DNA of 64,000 nucleotides from NCBI RefSeq assembly GCF_035984415.1, contig NZ_CP130720.1, positions 6,696,001 through 6,760,000 of the forward strand, read 5' to 3'. The notes under the pieces are model-generated. The model did no database searches, was not told the origin of the DNA, and was given only the letters and a program-made list of their open reading frames with translations. Origin of the DNA: Streptomyces sp. NBC_01296 (GTDB lineage Bacteria > Actinomycetota > Actinomycetes > Streptomycetales > Streptomycetaceae). Both the position numbers and the translations under genes were made by a program. This document shows positions 16,597 to 24,870 of the stretch, in pieces; position 1 is the first letter of the stretch, and each line of letters opens with the position of its first letter.

Positions 16597-17553
16597 ATGG
16601 CGATTGCCAAGGCCGAGCGGCTGATGAATCTGGCGCTGTGTCTGCTGGGGACCCGCCGGCCGCTGAGCAAGCGAGAGCTGCGCGGTTCCATCGAGGCGTA
16701 CATGGAGGCCGGCAACGACGAGTCCTTCAACCGCATGTTCGAGCGGGACAAGGACGATCTGCGTGAACTCGGCCTGGTCATCGAGACGGTGGAGAACCTG
16801 GAGGGCGAGACGGGCTACCTCGCCCGCCGTGACAGCAACCGGCTGCCGCCCGTCTCCCTCGACGCCGAGGAGGCCGCCGCCCTCGGGCTCGCGGCCAAGG
16901 TCTGGCAGCAGGCCCGCCTCGCGGGTGCCGCCAGCGGCGCCCTGCAGAAGCTGCGCGCGGGCGGGATGCCGGAGGCGGGTGACCCGTACGAGGGCCAGCA
17001 CAGCGCCATCGAGCCGCGCATCCCGGTCCACGAGGCGGCCTTCGAACCGCTGATGCTGGCCTGCCGCGATCGCCGGCCGGTGGTCTTCGACTACCGCAAG
17101 TCCACCGCCGCCCGCCCCGAGACCCGTCAGGTCGAACCGTGGGCGCTGGAGTGCTGGCGCGGCCACTGGTACCTGGCCGGCTACGACCGCGACCGCGGGG
17201 CGGAGCGGGTGTTCCGGCTCTCCCGGATCACCGGCAAGGTCAAGTCCCGGGCGGCCAAGTACACCGCCGAGGTCCCGGACGTGGTCACCGTGCGGGAGAC
17301 CGTGGCCAGCTGGGCCGGGGAGGGCGCGGACCGCTCCGCGCTGATCCGGCTGCGGGCCGGCGCCGGGTACCCGCTGCGGGCCAAGGCCACCGCCGTGCGC
17401 GAGCGCGGGGACGGCTGGGACGAGCTGGAGATCCCCTACGGGCACGGGCTGGACGCCTGGCTGGTCGAGTTCGGGCCGGACGTGGTGGTCGTTGAGCCCG
17501 CCGACCTGCGGGCGGACGTCGTGGACCGGCTGCGCGCCGTGGCCAAGGGCTGA
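16597..17553 (+). CDS. pafB: WYL-domain transcriptional regulator PafB
   Basis: PafB pairs with PafC; in mycobacteria the PafBC complex activates LexA/RecA-independent DNA-damage genes. The 318-residue protein has an N-terminal winged helix (residues 1-75), a WYL ligand-binding domain with the signature GHWYLAGYD near residue 190, and a WCX extension at the C-terminus. Order here is pafB then pafC, 160 nt apart. It is preceded by a terminator, so the two regulators form their own unit instead of following pafA directly. WYL domains are thought to sense single-stranded nucleic acid; the trigger in this organism is not visible. Confidence 0.93.
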   Translation: MAIAKAERLMNLALCLLGTRRPLSKRELRGSIEAYMEAGNDESFNRMFERDKDDLRELGLVIETVENLEGETGYLARRDSNRLPPVSLDAEEAAALGLAAKVWQQARLAGAASGALQKLRAGGMPEAGDPYEGQHSAIEPRIPVHEAAFEPLMLACRDRRPVVFDYRKSTAARPETRQVEPWALECWRGHWYLAGYDRDRGAERVFRLSRITGKVKSRAAKYTAEVPDVVTVRETVASWAGEGADRSALIRLRAGAGYPLRAKATAVRERGDGWDELEIPYGHGLDAWLVEFGPDVVVVEPADLRADVVDRLRAVAKG

Positions 17554-17713
17554 GACCGACCCGGCACACCCGGACCGGGCGCACCGGAGCGGGCGGGCCG
17601 GATCCGACGGGCCGCAGCCGTCGCGGCCGCCGCACGATCCGCATGACGGCACAGCGCACCACCGCACCACCGCACCGTTCGCAAGACGTGCCCTGAGGGG
17701 GAGACGTACCAGC

Positions 17714-18682
17714 ATGGCTGCCAACGCCATCGACCAGACCCGCCGGATGCTGTCCCTGGTGACGTACCTGCGCGAGCGCCCCGGGGCGCACGTCGCCGAC
17801 GTCGCCCGCGCCTTCGGGATCACGGAGGACGAGCTGATCTCGGACCTCGACGTGCTGCCCATGTGCGGGACCAGCTTCCGGGGCGGGGACCTGCTCGACA
17901 TCGACACCGACGGGGAGCGCATCTGGTGGCGCAACCCCGATGCGTCGGGGGAGTCCACCGCCGAGCCGCTGCGCCTCGCCGCCGACGAGGCGACCGCGCT
18001 GCTGGTCGCCGCCCGCGCCGTGGCCACGCTGCCCGGGCTGCGCGAGAGCGACCGGGACGCGCTGCTGCGGGCCACCGCGAAGCTGGAGGCGGCCGCGGGC
18101 GAGGCGGCCGGGGCCAGCTCCCGGCTGTCGGTGACCTTCGAGGCGGAGGGCGGGGTCTTCGCGGACGTCGACCGGGCCATCGCGGAGCGCCGCCGGCTGT
18201 GGCTGCGCTACTACTCGCCGGCGCGGGACGAGCTGACCGAGCGCAAGGTCGACCCGATCCGGCTCTTCGCGGTGGGCCACACGTACATGGAGGGCTGGTG
18301 CCACCTCTCCGAGGCCCGGCGCACCTTCCGCCTCGACCGGGTCGCCGAGATCCGGCTGCTGGACGAGCGGGCCGAGCCGCCCGCCATCGAGCCGCGCGAC
18401 CTGTCCGAGGGGCTCGTACAGCCGGCCGCCGAGGACCCGGAGGTCGTGGTCGAGGTCGGGCCGGGCGGCCGCTGGGTCGCCGAGTACTACCCGCACGACA
18501 GCGCCGAGGAGCTGTCCGGCGGAGGCCTGCGGATCACGCTGCGCAGCCCGGACCCCGCCTCGCTGCGGCGCCTCGCGCTGCGGCTGGGCCGCGAGGGCCG
18601 GATCGTGGCGCCCCTCGAGCTGGCGGACAGCGCGCGGCAGGCGGCCCGCGAGGCCCTCGCCGGGTACGGGGAACAGGGCTGA
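17714..18682 (+). CDS. pafC: WYL-domain transcriptional regulator PafC
   Basis: The partner of PafB, 322 residues, with an N-terminal HTH (LSLVTYLRERPGAHVADVARAFG) and a WYL domain in which the W-Y-L signature is altered (HTYMEGWCHLSEARRTF), as is usual for PafC. ATG 17714 is preferred: GAGGGGGAGAC lies upstream, while the open frame further left is a Pro/Arg-rich artefact. The role is presumed to be the PafBC DNA-damage response. A tandem 16-bp repeat follows the gene. Confidence 0.93.
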   Translation: MAANAIDQTRRMLSLVTYLRERPGAHVADVARAFGITEDELISDLDVLPMCGTSFRGGDLLDIDTDGERIWWRNPDASGESTAEPLRLAADEATALLVAARAVATLPGLRESDRDALLRATAKLEAAAGEAAGASSRLSVTFEAEGGVFADVDRAIAERRRLWLRYYSPARDELTERKVDPIRLFAVGHTYMEGWCHLSEARRTFRLDRVAEIRLLDERAEPPAIEPRDLSEGLVQPAAEDPEVVVEVGPGGRWVAEYYPHDSAEELSGGGLRITLRSPDPASLRRLALRLGREGRIVAPLELADSARQAAREALAGYGEQG

Positions 18683-18736
18683 CCAAGGGGAAAGCGGCGG
18701 GGCCGTGCGAGTACGGGGCCGCGCCGCGGGAAGCCG

Positions 18737-18800
18737 TGCCGCACGCATCCCGTACCGCACGGAGGCAGTGCCGTACGCAAGCCGTGCCGTACGGAACGAG
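18737..18800 (+). repeat. Four 16-bp tandem repeats after pafC
   Basis: Four units start at 18737, 18753, 18769 and 18785, an exact 16-bp period. Each begins with a version of TGCCGYACGSA (the second has TA for TG) and contains a CCGYACGS core, nearly self-complementary. The array lies 54 nt after pafC and 23 nt before the zinc-ribbon gene, so it could be a cluster of regulator sites or a short minisatellite. The RBS-like GAGGGGAG follows it. Confidence 0.75.
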
Positions 18801-18823
18801 TGGGCTGAGGGGAGCGCCGAGCG

Positions 18824-19105
18824 ATGTCGCCAATGTCTGGGCCACGGGGTGTGCAAGCTGCCGCGGGATCGCCGGGGCGGTCGGCCACGGTCGGGCCGGT
18901 CTCCTTCAAGGCGGCCTGTTCCGACTGCCGCGCCCGCTTCGAGCTGGACGCGGGGTCCCTGCGGCTGGTGATCGGCGGCAGCCGGCGGACCACCTTCTAC
19001 TCCTTCACCTGTCCCGAGTGCGGGGCCTGCGTGAGGAAACCGGCCGGCGAGCGCATCGTGGAACTGCTGACCGGTGGCGGCGTGAGCACCCTGCGCAGCA
19101 TCTGA
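18824..19105 (+). CDS. Small zinc-ribbon protein of unknown function
   Basis: The 93-residue product has two Cys pairs, CSDC (about 32-35) and CPECGAC (about 63-69), typical of a small zinc ribbon, with a short beta-rich segment between them and a Ser/Gly-rich N-terminus. No catalytic motif is seen. I recognise it only as a conserved small protein of Streptomyces next to the paf-tat block. ATG 18824 follows GAGGGGAG with a rather long spacing; ATG 18833 is an alternative. A role in nucleic-acid or protein binding is a guess from the fold. Confidence 0.7.
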   Translation: MSPMSGPRGVQAAAGSPGRSATVGPVSFKAACSDCRARFELDAGSLRLVIGGSRRTTFYSFTCPECGACVRKPAGERIVELLTGGGVSTLRSI

Positions 19106-19119
19106 AGCGGCCGGTGGCC

Positions 19120-19131
19120 TAGGCTCGACCC
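19120..19131 (+). promoter_or_regulatory. -10 box for a leaderless small membrane protein gene
   Basis: TAGGCT at 19120-19125 stands six nt before ATG 19132, and no ribosome binding site is present. This is the standard layout for a leaderless Streptomyces mRNA. Confidence 0.55.
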
Positions 19132-19332
19132 ATGCTGTGGCCGATGCTCGCAATCGCCCTGGGTTTCCTCGGGCTCGCCGTCCTCGCCGTCCTCGCCGTG
19201 CGGGTCCACCTCGCGGTACGGCGGCTGTCCGGCCAGGTCGCACGGGCCAGCCGCCGGATCGCGGACGCCTCGGCGGACCTGGAGCGAGCGGCCGCGGATC
19301 TGGCGCGCGCGGGAGGCGCAGCCGGGCCATGA
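19132..19332 (+). CDS. Small membrane protein upstream of tatA
   Basis: A 66-residue protein with one N-terminal transmembrane helix (residues 3-24, LWPMLAIALGFLGLAVLAVLAV) followed by a basic amphipathic helix and an Ala/Arg/Asp-rich coiled-coil-like tail. The shape, a single helix then an amphipathic helix, superficially resembles TatA/TatB, but the TatA FG motif is missing and I do not call it a Tat component. It lies directly before tatA and appears to have its own leaderless promoter. Function unknown. Confidence 0.7.
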   Translation: MLWPMLAIALGFLGLAVLAVLAVRVHLAVRRLSGQVARASRRIADASADLERAAADLARAGGAAGP

Positions 19333-19437
19333 CCCGCAGGTCTGCGGACCGCGCGCCTATGGAAAGTGCGGCACGGGACCCGTACCGTCGATCGGAGCCG
19401 CACGCAAGGCGGGATACCCCGGGGGATTGCCGGGCGT

Positions 19438-19453
19438 TAACCCCCGGGGGTTA
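19438..19453. promoter_or_regulatory. 16-bp perfect palindrome upstream of tatA
   Basis: TAACCCCCGGGGGTTA is self-complementary over all 16 bp and lies 81 nt before the tatA start. A related CCCCGGGGG occurs just to its left (19417-19425). It could be an operator overlapping the tatA promoter; TACGAT at 19452-19457 is a possible -10. The surrounding 202-bp gap has no gene. Confidence 0.5.
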
Positions 19454-19534
19454 CGATCCTTTCCTGAGCGGTCCGGTCCATGGCCGGAGCCGCCCGCCAC
19501 ACAACCAGCCGTTCCGGTGAGAAGGAAGTCAGAC

Positions 19535-19831
19535 ATGATCGGCAATCTGAAGCCTCTTGAGATCCTCCTGATCATCGCCGTGATCTTCCTGCTGTTCGGT
19601 GCCAAGAAGCTCCCCGACATGGCGCGCTCCCTCGGCAAGTCGGCCCGGATCCTGAAGAGCGAGGCGAAGGCCATGAAGGCCGAGAGCGCGGCGGAGGACA
19701 ACGCCACCGCTGCCACGGTCGCCGACCAGGCCCCGCAGCAGGCCGCCGCCCCGCGCACCATCAAGGCCGCCCCCGGCGACGTGACCGGCTCGCGCCCCGT
19801 CAACGAGCCGAACCACACCACCCAGGGCTGA
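19535..19831 (+). CDS. tatA: Sec-independent translocase protein TatA
   Basis: TatA oligomerises to form the conduit of the twin-arginine pathway. The 98-residue protein has the expected N-terminal transmembrane helix (LKPLEILLIIAVIFLLFG), the FGAKKLPDMARSLG amphipathic helix and a disordered polar tail. ATG 19535 follows GAAGGAAG. tatC follows 73 nt downstream, giving the tatA-tatC-helY order also seen in Mycobacterium; tatB must lie elsewhere. Confidence 0.97.
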   Translation: MIGNLKPLEILLIIAVIFLLFGAKKLPDMARSLGKSARILKSEAKAMKAESAAEDNATAATVADQAPQQAAAPRTIKAAPGDVTGSRPVNEPNHTTQG

Positions 19832-19904
19832 TCCCCCGGCCGCCGGGCCGCCGGTCCGCGGTCGCGATCACGCCGGTCATCTGCAACGAGACAAGGGACG
19901 TGGG

Positions 19905-20870
19905 TTGCTCAAGTCTGCCCGCAAGCAGGAGAAGCAGGACAAGCAGGCCAAGGACGCCGAAGGGCGGATGCCTCTTGTCGAGCACCTGCGTGAGCTGAGA
20001 AACCGCCTGTTGAAGTCGGTCCTGGCGATCCTGGTGATCACGATCGTCGCGGCCTTCTACTACAAGAACCTCATCGACTTCATGCTGAAGCCGATGCTGG
20101 ACTCCGTCGGCTGCACCAACGGGGTGGTCTCGCAGCGCAACGGCCGGCCCTGCGCCGACATGACCGTGAACGGCCTCATCGCCCCGTTCTCCATCGCCCT
20201 CAAGGTCTCGCTCACCGCCGGTGTGGTGCTCTCGGCCCCGGTGTGGCTCTACCAGCTCTGGGCCTTCGTCGCCCCCGGCCTGCACAACCACGAGAAGCGC
20301 TACGCGGTCGGCTTCGTGGCCGTCGGTGCTCCGCTGTTCGCCGCCGGTGGGGTGCTCGCCTACAAGCTGCTGCCGCAGACCGCGAAGATCCTCCTCGAAT
20401 TCACCCCCGACAACGCGCGCAACCTGCTCCCGGTCGACGACTACCTCGACCTGGTCACGCGCATGGTCGTCGTCTTCGGCCTCGCCTTCGAGCTGCCGCT
20501 CCTGCTGATCCTGCTGAACTTCACCGGGGTCCTCACCGCGAAGCGGCTGGCGAGCTGGTGGCGGGTCATGGTGCTGGGCATCACGATCTTCGCCGCGTTC
20601 GCCACGCCCACCGGCGACCCGCTGACCATGCTGTCGCTGGCCGCGCCGATCGTCGCCCTCTACTTCATCGCGCTCGGGATCTGCCTGGTCAACGACCGCC
20701 GGCGGGGCCGCAACAACCCCGACGCGCTCCTCGACGACGACGAGGCCGCCGAGCTCGACCTGACGCCCGCGCCGATCGGTGAGATGGAGCCCGTCCAGGC
20801 CCCGGCCGCCCTGCCCGAGCAGGCCGACGGAGGCCGCAGGCAGATCAACGGTTACGACGACGCGACCTGA
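19905..20870 (+). CDS. tatC: Sec-independent translocase protein TatC
   Basis: TatC is the receptor for twin-arginine signal peptides. The 321-residue protein has six membrane helices between about residues 40 and 265, the conserved N-terminal MPLVEHLRELRNRL segment containing the signal-peptide-binding Glu/Arg residues, and a 60-residue acidic C-terminal tail. Start is TTG 19905 behind AAGGGA. The lipid kinase gene begins 17 nt later but with its own -10 box. Confidence 0.96.
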   Translation: MLKSARKQEKQDKQAKDAEGRMPLVEHLRELRNRLLKSVLAILVITIVAAFYYKNLIDFMLKPMLDSVGCTNGVVSQRNGRPCADMTVNGLIAPFSIALKVSLTAGVVLSAPVWLYQLWAFVAPGLHNHEKRYAVGFVAVGAPLFAAGGVLAYKLLPQTAKILLEFTPDNARNLLPVDDYLDLVTRMVVVFGLAFELPLLLILLNFTGVLTAKRLASWWRVMVLGITIFAAFATPTGDPLTMLSLAAPIVALYFIALGICLVNDRRRGRNNPDALLDDDEAAELDLTPAPIGEMEPVQAPAALPEQADGGRRQINGYDDAT

Positions 20871-20874
20871 CAGG

Positions 20875-20887
20875 TACATTCCGGTGC
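20875..20887 (+). promoter_or_regulatory. -10 box for a leaderless lipid kinase transcript
   Basis: TACATT at 20875-20880 precedes GTG 20888 by seven nt. There is no purine-rich ribosome site, so the gene may be translated from a leaderless message. Confidence 0.45.
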
Positions 20888-21799
20888 GTGAGCGCTGACA
20901 TCACCCTCCTCGTCAATCCCACCGCGGGACGCGGCCGGGGCGCGCACGCCGCGCAGCCGGCCGCTTCCGCGCTCCGGGCCGCCGGATTCTGCGTGCGGAC
21001 GGTCCTCGGCGCCGATGCCGGGGACGCCCTGGCGCGGCTGCGCACCGCCGTGCGCGAGGGCACCGGGGCGGTGATCGCCGTCGGCGGCGACGGCGTGGTC
21101 TCGCTGGCCCTGCAGGCCCTGGCCGGGACGCTGGTGCCGCTCGGGGTGGTCGCCGTCGGGACCGGGAACGACTTCGCGCGGGCCATGGGACTGCCCGTAG
21201 GGGAGCCCGCCCGGGCGGGGCGGCTGGCCGCCGAGGCCCTCAAGGGGGGCCGGATCCGCGAGATCGACCTCGGGCGGGTGGCGCAGGCGGGCGCCGGCGC
21301 CGAGGGCGGGACCTGGTACGGGACCGTGCTGTGCTCCGGCTTCGACTCGCGGGTCAACGACCGCGGCAACCGGATGCGGCTGCCGGCGGGCCGGTTCAAG
21401 TACGACCTGGCGATGCTCGCCGAGCTGGCCGCCTTCAGGCCGTTCCCGTACCGGATCACCCTCGACGACGGTCCGGTGATCGAGACCGAGGCCACGCTGG
21501 TGGCCGTCGGCAACGGGTCCTCGTACGGCGGCGGCATGCGGATCTGCGCGGACGCCGTCCCGGACGACGGGCTCTTCGACGTCGTGGTCGTGGGCGACTG
21601 CAGCCGGGCCACTTTGCTGAAGGTGTTTCCGCAGGTCTACAAGGGGACGCACCTGAGCCACCCGAAGGTGACCGTCCACCGGGCTGCGAAGATCACGCTC
21701 GAGGCCGCCGGGATCACCGCGTACGCGGACGGCGAGCCGCTGGGACCGCTGCCGGTGAGCGCCGACTGCGTCCCGGGAGCCCTGCGGCTGCTGGCGTAG
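20888..21799 (+). CDS. Diacylglycerol/sphingosine kinase-family lipid kinase
   Basis: A 303-residue DagK-catalytic-domain protein, expected to phosphorylate a lipid such as diacylglycerol. The nucleotide-binding NPTAGRG (residues 10-16), the signature VGGDGVVSLALQAL and the GTGNDFARAMG motif are intact, as are C-terminal features (DDGLFDVVVVGDCSR). Start GTG 20888. The true substrate could be diacylglycerol, a sphingoid base or another lipid. The gene lies between tatC and helY, where mycobacteria have the two genes adjacent. Confidence 0.92.
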   Translation: MSADITLLVNPTAGRGRGAHAAQPAASALRAAGFCVRTVLGADAGDALARLRTAVREGTGAVIAVGGDGVVSLALQALAGTLVPLGVVAVGTGNDFARAMGLPVGEPARAGRLAAEALKGGRIREIDLGRVAQAGAGAEGGTWYGTVLCSGFDSRVNDRGNRMRLPAGRFKYDLAMLAELAAFRPFPYRITLDDGPVIETEATLVAVGNGSSYGGGMRICADAVPDDGLFDVVVVGDCSRATLLKVFPQVYKGTHLSHPKVTVHRAAKITLEAAGITAYADGEPLGPLPVSADCVPGALRLLA

Positions 21800-21817
21800 C
21801 GGCGGCTGTGCGGTCCA

Positions 21818-21858
21818 TATAAATGATCGCGACTGTTGTCAGGGGCGGCGGGTAGGCT
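21818..21858 (+). promoter_or_regulatory. Candidate promoter elements for helY
   Basis: Two -10-like hexamers lie before the helY ATG: TATAAA at 21818-21823 and TAGGCT at 21853-21858. The second ends ten nt before ATG 21869 and would give a leader of only a few nt. No -35 fits either hexamer well. Confidence 0.35.
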
Positions 21859-21868
21859 CGAGAACAAG

Positions 21869-24721
21869 ATGACCGAAGAACTCTCACCCGCCGAGCGGTA
21901 CGCCGCTGCACGGATCCGCGCCGCCGAAGAGGCCTCTGCCCTGGCCCCCTTCCGCGAGATGTACGAATTCGACCTGGACCCGTACCAGGTCGACGCCTGC
22001 AAGGCACTCGAGGCAGGCAAGGGCGTGCTGGTCGCCGCCCCCACCGGCTCGGGCAAGACCATCGTCGGCGAGTTCGCCGTGCACCTGGCCCTGGAGCAGG
22101 GCCGCAAGTGCTTCTACACGACGCCCATCAAGGCCCTGTCCAACCAGAAGTACGCCGACCTCGTCAAGCGCTACGGCGCCGACAAGGTGGGCCTGCTGAC
22201 CGGCGACAACAGCGTCAACTCCGAGGCGCCCGTGGTCGTGATGACCACCGAGGTGCTCCGCAACATGCTCTACGCGGGCTCGCAGTCGCTGCGCGGCCTC
22301 GGGTACGTCGTGATGGACGAGGTGCACTACCTCTCCGACCGGTTCCGCGGAGCCGTCTGGGAGGAAGTGATCATCCACCTCCCCGAGTCGGTGACGCTGG
22401 TGTCCCTGTCGGCCACCGTGTCCAACGCCGAGGAGTTCGGCGACTGGCTCGACACCGTGCGCGGCGACACCGAGGTGATCGTCTCCGAGGAGCGGCCCGT
22501 CCCGCTGTGGCAGCACGTCATGGCCGGCCGCCGGATCTTCGACCTCTTCGAGGAAGAGTCCGACCACGGCGGCCGCGGCTCCGCGCGCCGCGAGGTCAAC
22601 CCCGACCTGCTGCGCATGGCGCGCGAGGAGAACACCCGCACGTACAGTCCGAAGGACCGGCGGCGCGGCAAAATGGTCCGTGAGGCCGACCGCGAGCGCG
22701 AGCGGCGCTCCCGCGGCCGGATCTGGACCCCGAGCCGCCCCGAGGTCATCGCCCGCCTCGACGGCGACGGGCTGCTGCCCGCCATCAACTTCATCTTCAG
22801 CCGGGCCGGCTGCGAGGCCGCCGTCCAGCAGTGCCTGTTCGCGGGCCTGCGGCTCAACGACGACACGGCCCGCCTGAGGGTCCGCGAGATCGTCGAGGAG
22901 CGGACCGCCTCCATCCCCGCCGAGGACCTGCACGTCCTGGGGTACTACGAGTGGCTGGAAGGCCTGGAGCGGGGCATCGCCGCGCACCACGCCGGCATGC
23001 TGCCCACCTTCAAGGAGGTCGTGGAGGAGCTGTTCGTCCGCGGCCTGGTCAAGGCCGTCTTCGCCACCGAGACCCTGGCGCTGGGCATCAACATGCCCGC
23101 GCGCACGGTGATCCTGGAGAAGCTGGTCAAGTGGAACGGCGAGCAGCACGCCGACATCACCCCCGGCGAGTACACGCAGCTCACCGGCCGGGCCGGGCGC
23201 CGCGGCATCGACGTCGAGGGCCACGCCGTGGTGCTCTGGCAGCGGGGGATGGACCCGGCGGCGCTCGCCGGGCTCGCCGGCACCCGTACGTATCCGCTGC
23301 GCTCCAGCTTCCGGCCCTCGTACAACATGGCCGTGAACCTGGTCCAGCAGTTCGGGCGGCACCGCTCGCGCGAGCTGCTGGAGACCTCCTTCGCGCAGTT
23401 CCAGGCCGACCGCTCGGTCGTCGGGATCTCCCGGCAGGTGCAGCGCAACGAGGAGGGCCTGGACGGCTACCGGGAGGGCATGACCTGCCACCTCGGGAAC
23501 TTCGAGGAGTACGCGCAGCTTCGCCGCGACCTCAAGGACCGCGAGACGGACCTGGCCAAGCAGGGCGCGGCCCAGCGCCGGGTGCAGGCGGCGAGTTCGC
23601 TGGAGAAGCTCAAGCCGGGCGACATCATCCACGTGCCGACCGGCAAGTTCGCCGGGCTCGCTCTGGTCCTGGACCCGGGCGTGCCGGCCGGGCGGGTCAA
23701 CGGGCACCGGGGGTACGAGTACGCGGAGGGCCCGCGCCCGCTGGTGCTCACCGCGGAGCGGCAGGTCAAGCGGCTCGCCGCGATCGACTTCCCGGTCCCG
23801 GTCGAGGCCATCGAGCGGATGCGGATCCCCAAGACCTTCAATGCGCGCTCGCCGCAGTCCCGGAGGGATCTGGCGTCCCAACTGCGGGCCAAGGCCGGGC
23901 ACATCGCGCCGGAGCGCCGGGGCCGCGGCCGGGCCGCCGCAGCCGACGACCGAGAGATCACCCGGCTGCGCGCCGAGCTGCGGGCGCACCCCTGCCACGG
24001 CTGCGACGAGCGCGAGGACCACGCCCGCTGGGCGGAGCGCTACCACCGGCTCAAGCGGGACACCCAGCAGCTGGAACGCCGTATCGAGGGCCGGACGAAC
24101 ACCATCGCCCGCACCTTCGACCGGATCCACGCGCTGCTCACCGAGCTGGACTACCTGCGCGAGGACGAGGTCACCGTGCACGGCAAGCGGCTCGCCCGGC
24201 TGTACGGGGAACTCGACCTGCTGGCCTCCGAGTGCCTGCGCGCCGGGGTCTGGGAAGGGCTGTCCCCGGCCGAACTGGCCGCCTGTGTCTCGGCGTTGGT
24301 GTTCGAGGCGCGGCAGTCCGACGACGCGGTGGCGCCGAAGGTGCCGGGCGGCGCGGCGAAGGCGGCGCTGGGCGAGATGGTCCGGATCTGGGGCCGGCTC
24401 GACGCGCTGGAGGAGGAGCACCGCATCAACCAGGCGGAGGGCGTGGGCCAGCGCGAGCCGGACCTGGGCTTCGCGTGGGCGGCGTACCAGTGGGCCTCCG
24501 ACAAGAGCCTGGACGAGGTGCTGCGCGAGGCGGAGATGCCGGCCGGCGACTTCGTGCGCTGGTGCAAGCAGGTCATCGACGTGCTGGGGCAGATCGCGGC
24601 CGCGGCTCCGGCTTCCTCGGCCCCGCCCTCCTCGCAGGGCGGCAGTACGGTGGCCCGCAATGCGCGCAAGGCCGTGGAGGCACTGCTTCGGGGCGTAGTG
24701 GCTTACAGCTCGGTCGGCTAG
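21869..24721 (+). CDS. helY: Ski2/Mtr4-like DEVH-box helicase HelY
   Basis: A large superfamily-2 nucleic-acid helicase, 950 residues. The core has Walker A APTGSGKT (57-64), the DEVH box at 150-153, SATVSN (motif III) and QLTGRAGRRG (motif VI). The C-terminal half holds a beta-barrel-like insertion and a DSHCT-type helical domain ending near residue 890, as in Ski2/Mtr4 RNA helicases. The position after tatA-tatC matches mycobacterial helY. It probably acts in RNA processing or decay; the substrate is unproven. ATG 21869 is preferred over the TTG at 21836. Its stop codon is part of a long inverted repeat. Confidence 0.93.
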   Translation: MTEELSPAERYAAARIRAAEEASALAPFREMYEFDLDPYQVDACKALEAGKGVLVAAPTGSGKTIVGEFAVHLALEQGRKCFYTTPIKALSNQKYADLVKRYGADKVGLLTGDNSVNSEAPVVVMTTEVLRNMLYAGSQSLRGLGYVVMDEVHYLSDRFRGAVWEEVIIHLPESVTLVSLSATVSNAEEFGDWLDTVRGDTEVIVSEERPVPLWQHVMAGRRIFDLFEEESDHGGRGSARREVNPDLLRMAREENTRTYSPKDRRRGKMVREADRERERRSRGRIWTPSRPEVIARLDGDGLLPAINFIFSRAGCEAAVQQCLFAGLRLNDDTARLRVREIVEERTASIPAEDLHVLGYYEWLEGLERGIAAHHAGMLPTFKEVVEELFVRGLVKAVFATETLALGINMPARTVILEKLVKWNGEQHADITPGEYTQLTGRAGRRGIDVEGHAVVLWQRGMDPAALAGLAGTRTYPLRSSFRPSYNMAVNLVQQFGRHRSRELLETSFAQFQADRSVVGISRQVQRNEEGLDGYREGMTCHLGNFEEYAQLRRDLKDRETDLAKQGAAQRRVQAASSLEKLKPGDIIHVPTGKFAGLALVLDPGVPAGRVNGHRGYEYAEGPRPLVLTAERQVKRLAAIDFPVPVEAIERMRIPKTFNARSPQSRRDLASQLRAKAGHIAPERRGRGRAAAADDREITRLRAELRAHPCHGCDEREDHARWAERYHRLKRDTQQLERRIEGRTNTIARTFDRIHALLTELDYLREDEVTVHGKRLARLYGELDLLASECLRAGVWEGLSPAELAACVSALVFEARQSDDAVAPKVPGGAAKAALGEMVRIWGRLDALEEEHRINQAEGVGQREPDLGFAWAAYQWASDKSLDEVLREAEMPAGDFVRWCKQVIDVLGQIAAAAPASSAPPSSQGGSTVARNARKAVEALLRGVVAYSSVG

Positions 24722-24780
24722 GCCGTCTCTTCCGGATCTTGCCGGTCAAGCCCGCGCAAGATCCGGAAGAGACGGCCTAG
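24718..24780. terminator. 24-bp perfect inverted repeat including the helY stop codon
   Basis: Arms 24718-24741 and 24757-24780 are exact complements, with a 15-nt loop (24742-24756). The left arm begins with the helY stop codon (TAG, 24719-24721). No T-tract follows; a long hairpin like this can still terminate or protect the 3' end of a Streptomyces mRNA. Confidence 0.75.
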
Positions 24781-24870
24781 GTGCTTTGGGGCTTCCTCCG
24801 AAGGGGGTCATGGCCGGATCTCATCTCTTGCCATGATCACTTCGGGGGTGTCCCGTGCGACGATCGCCCC

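Noticed and set aside
19132..19332. Small membrane protein as TatB or a second TatA
   Set aside because: It lacks the FG motif and the TatA/B hinge and has a different amphipathic region; only the overall shape is similar.
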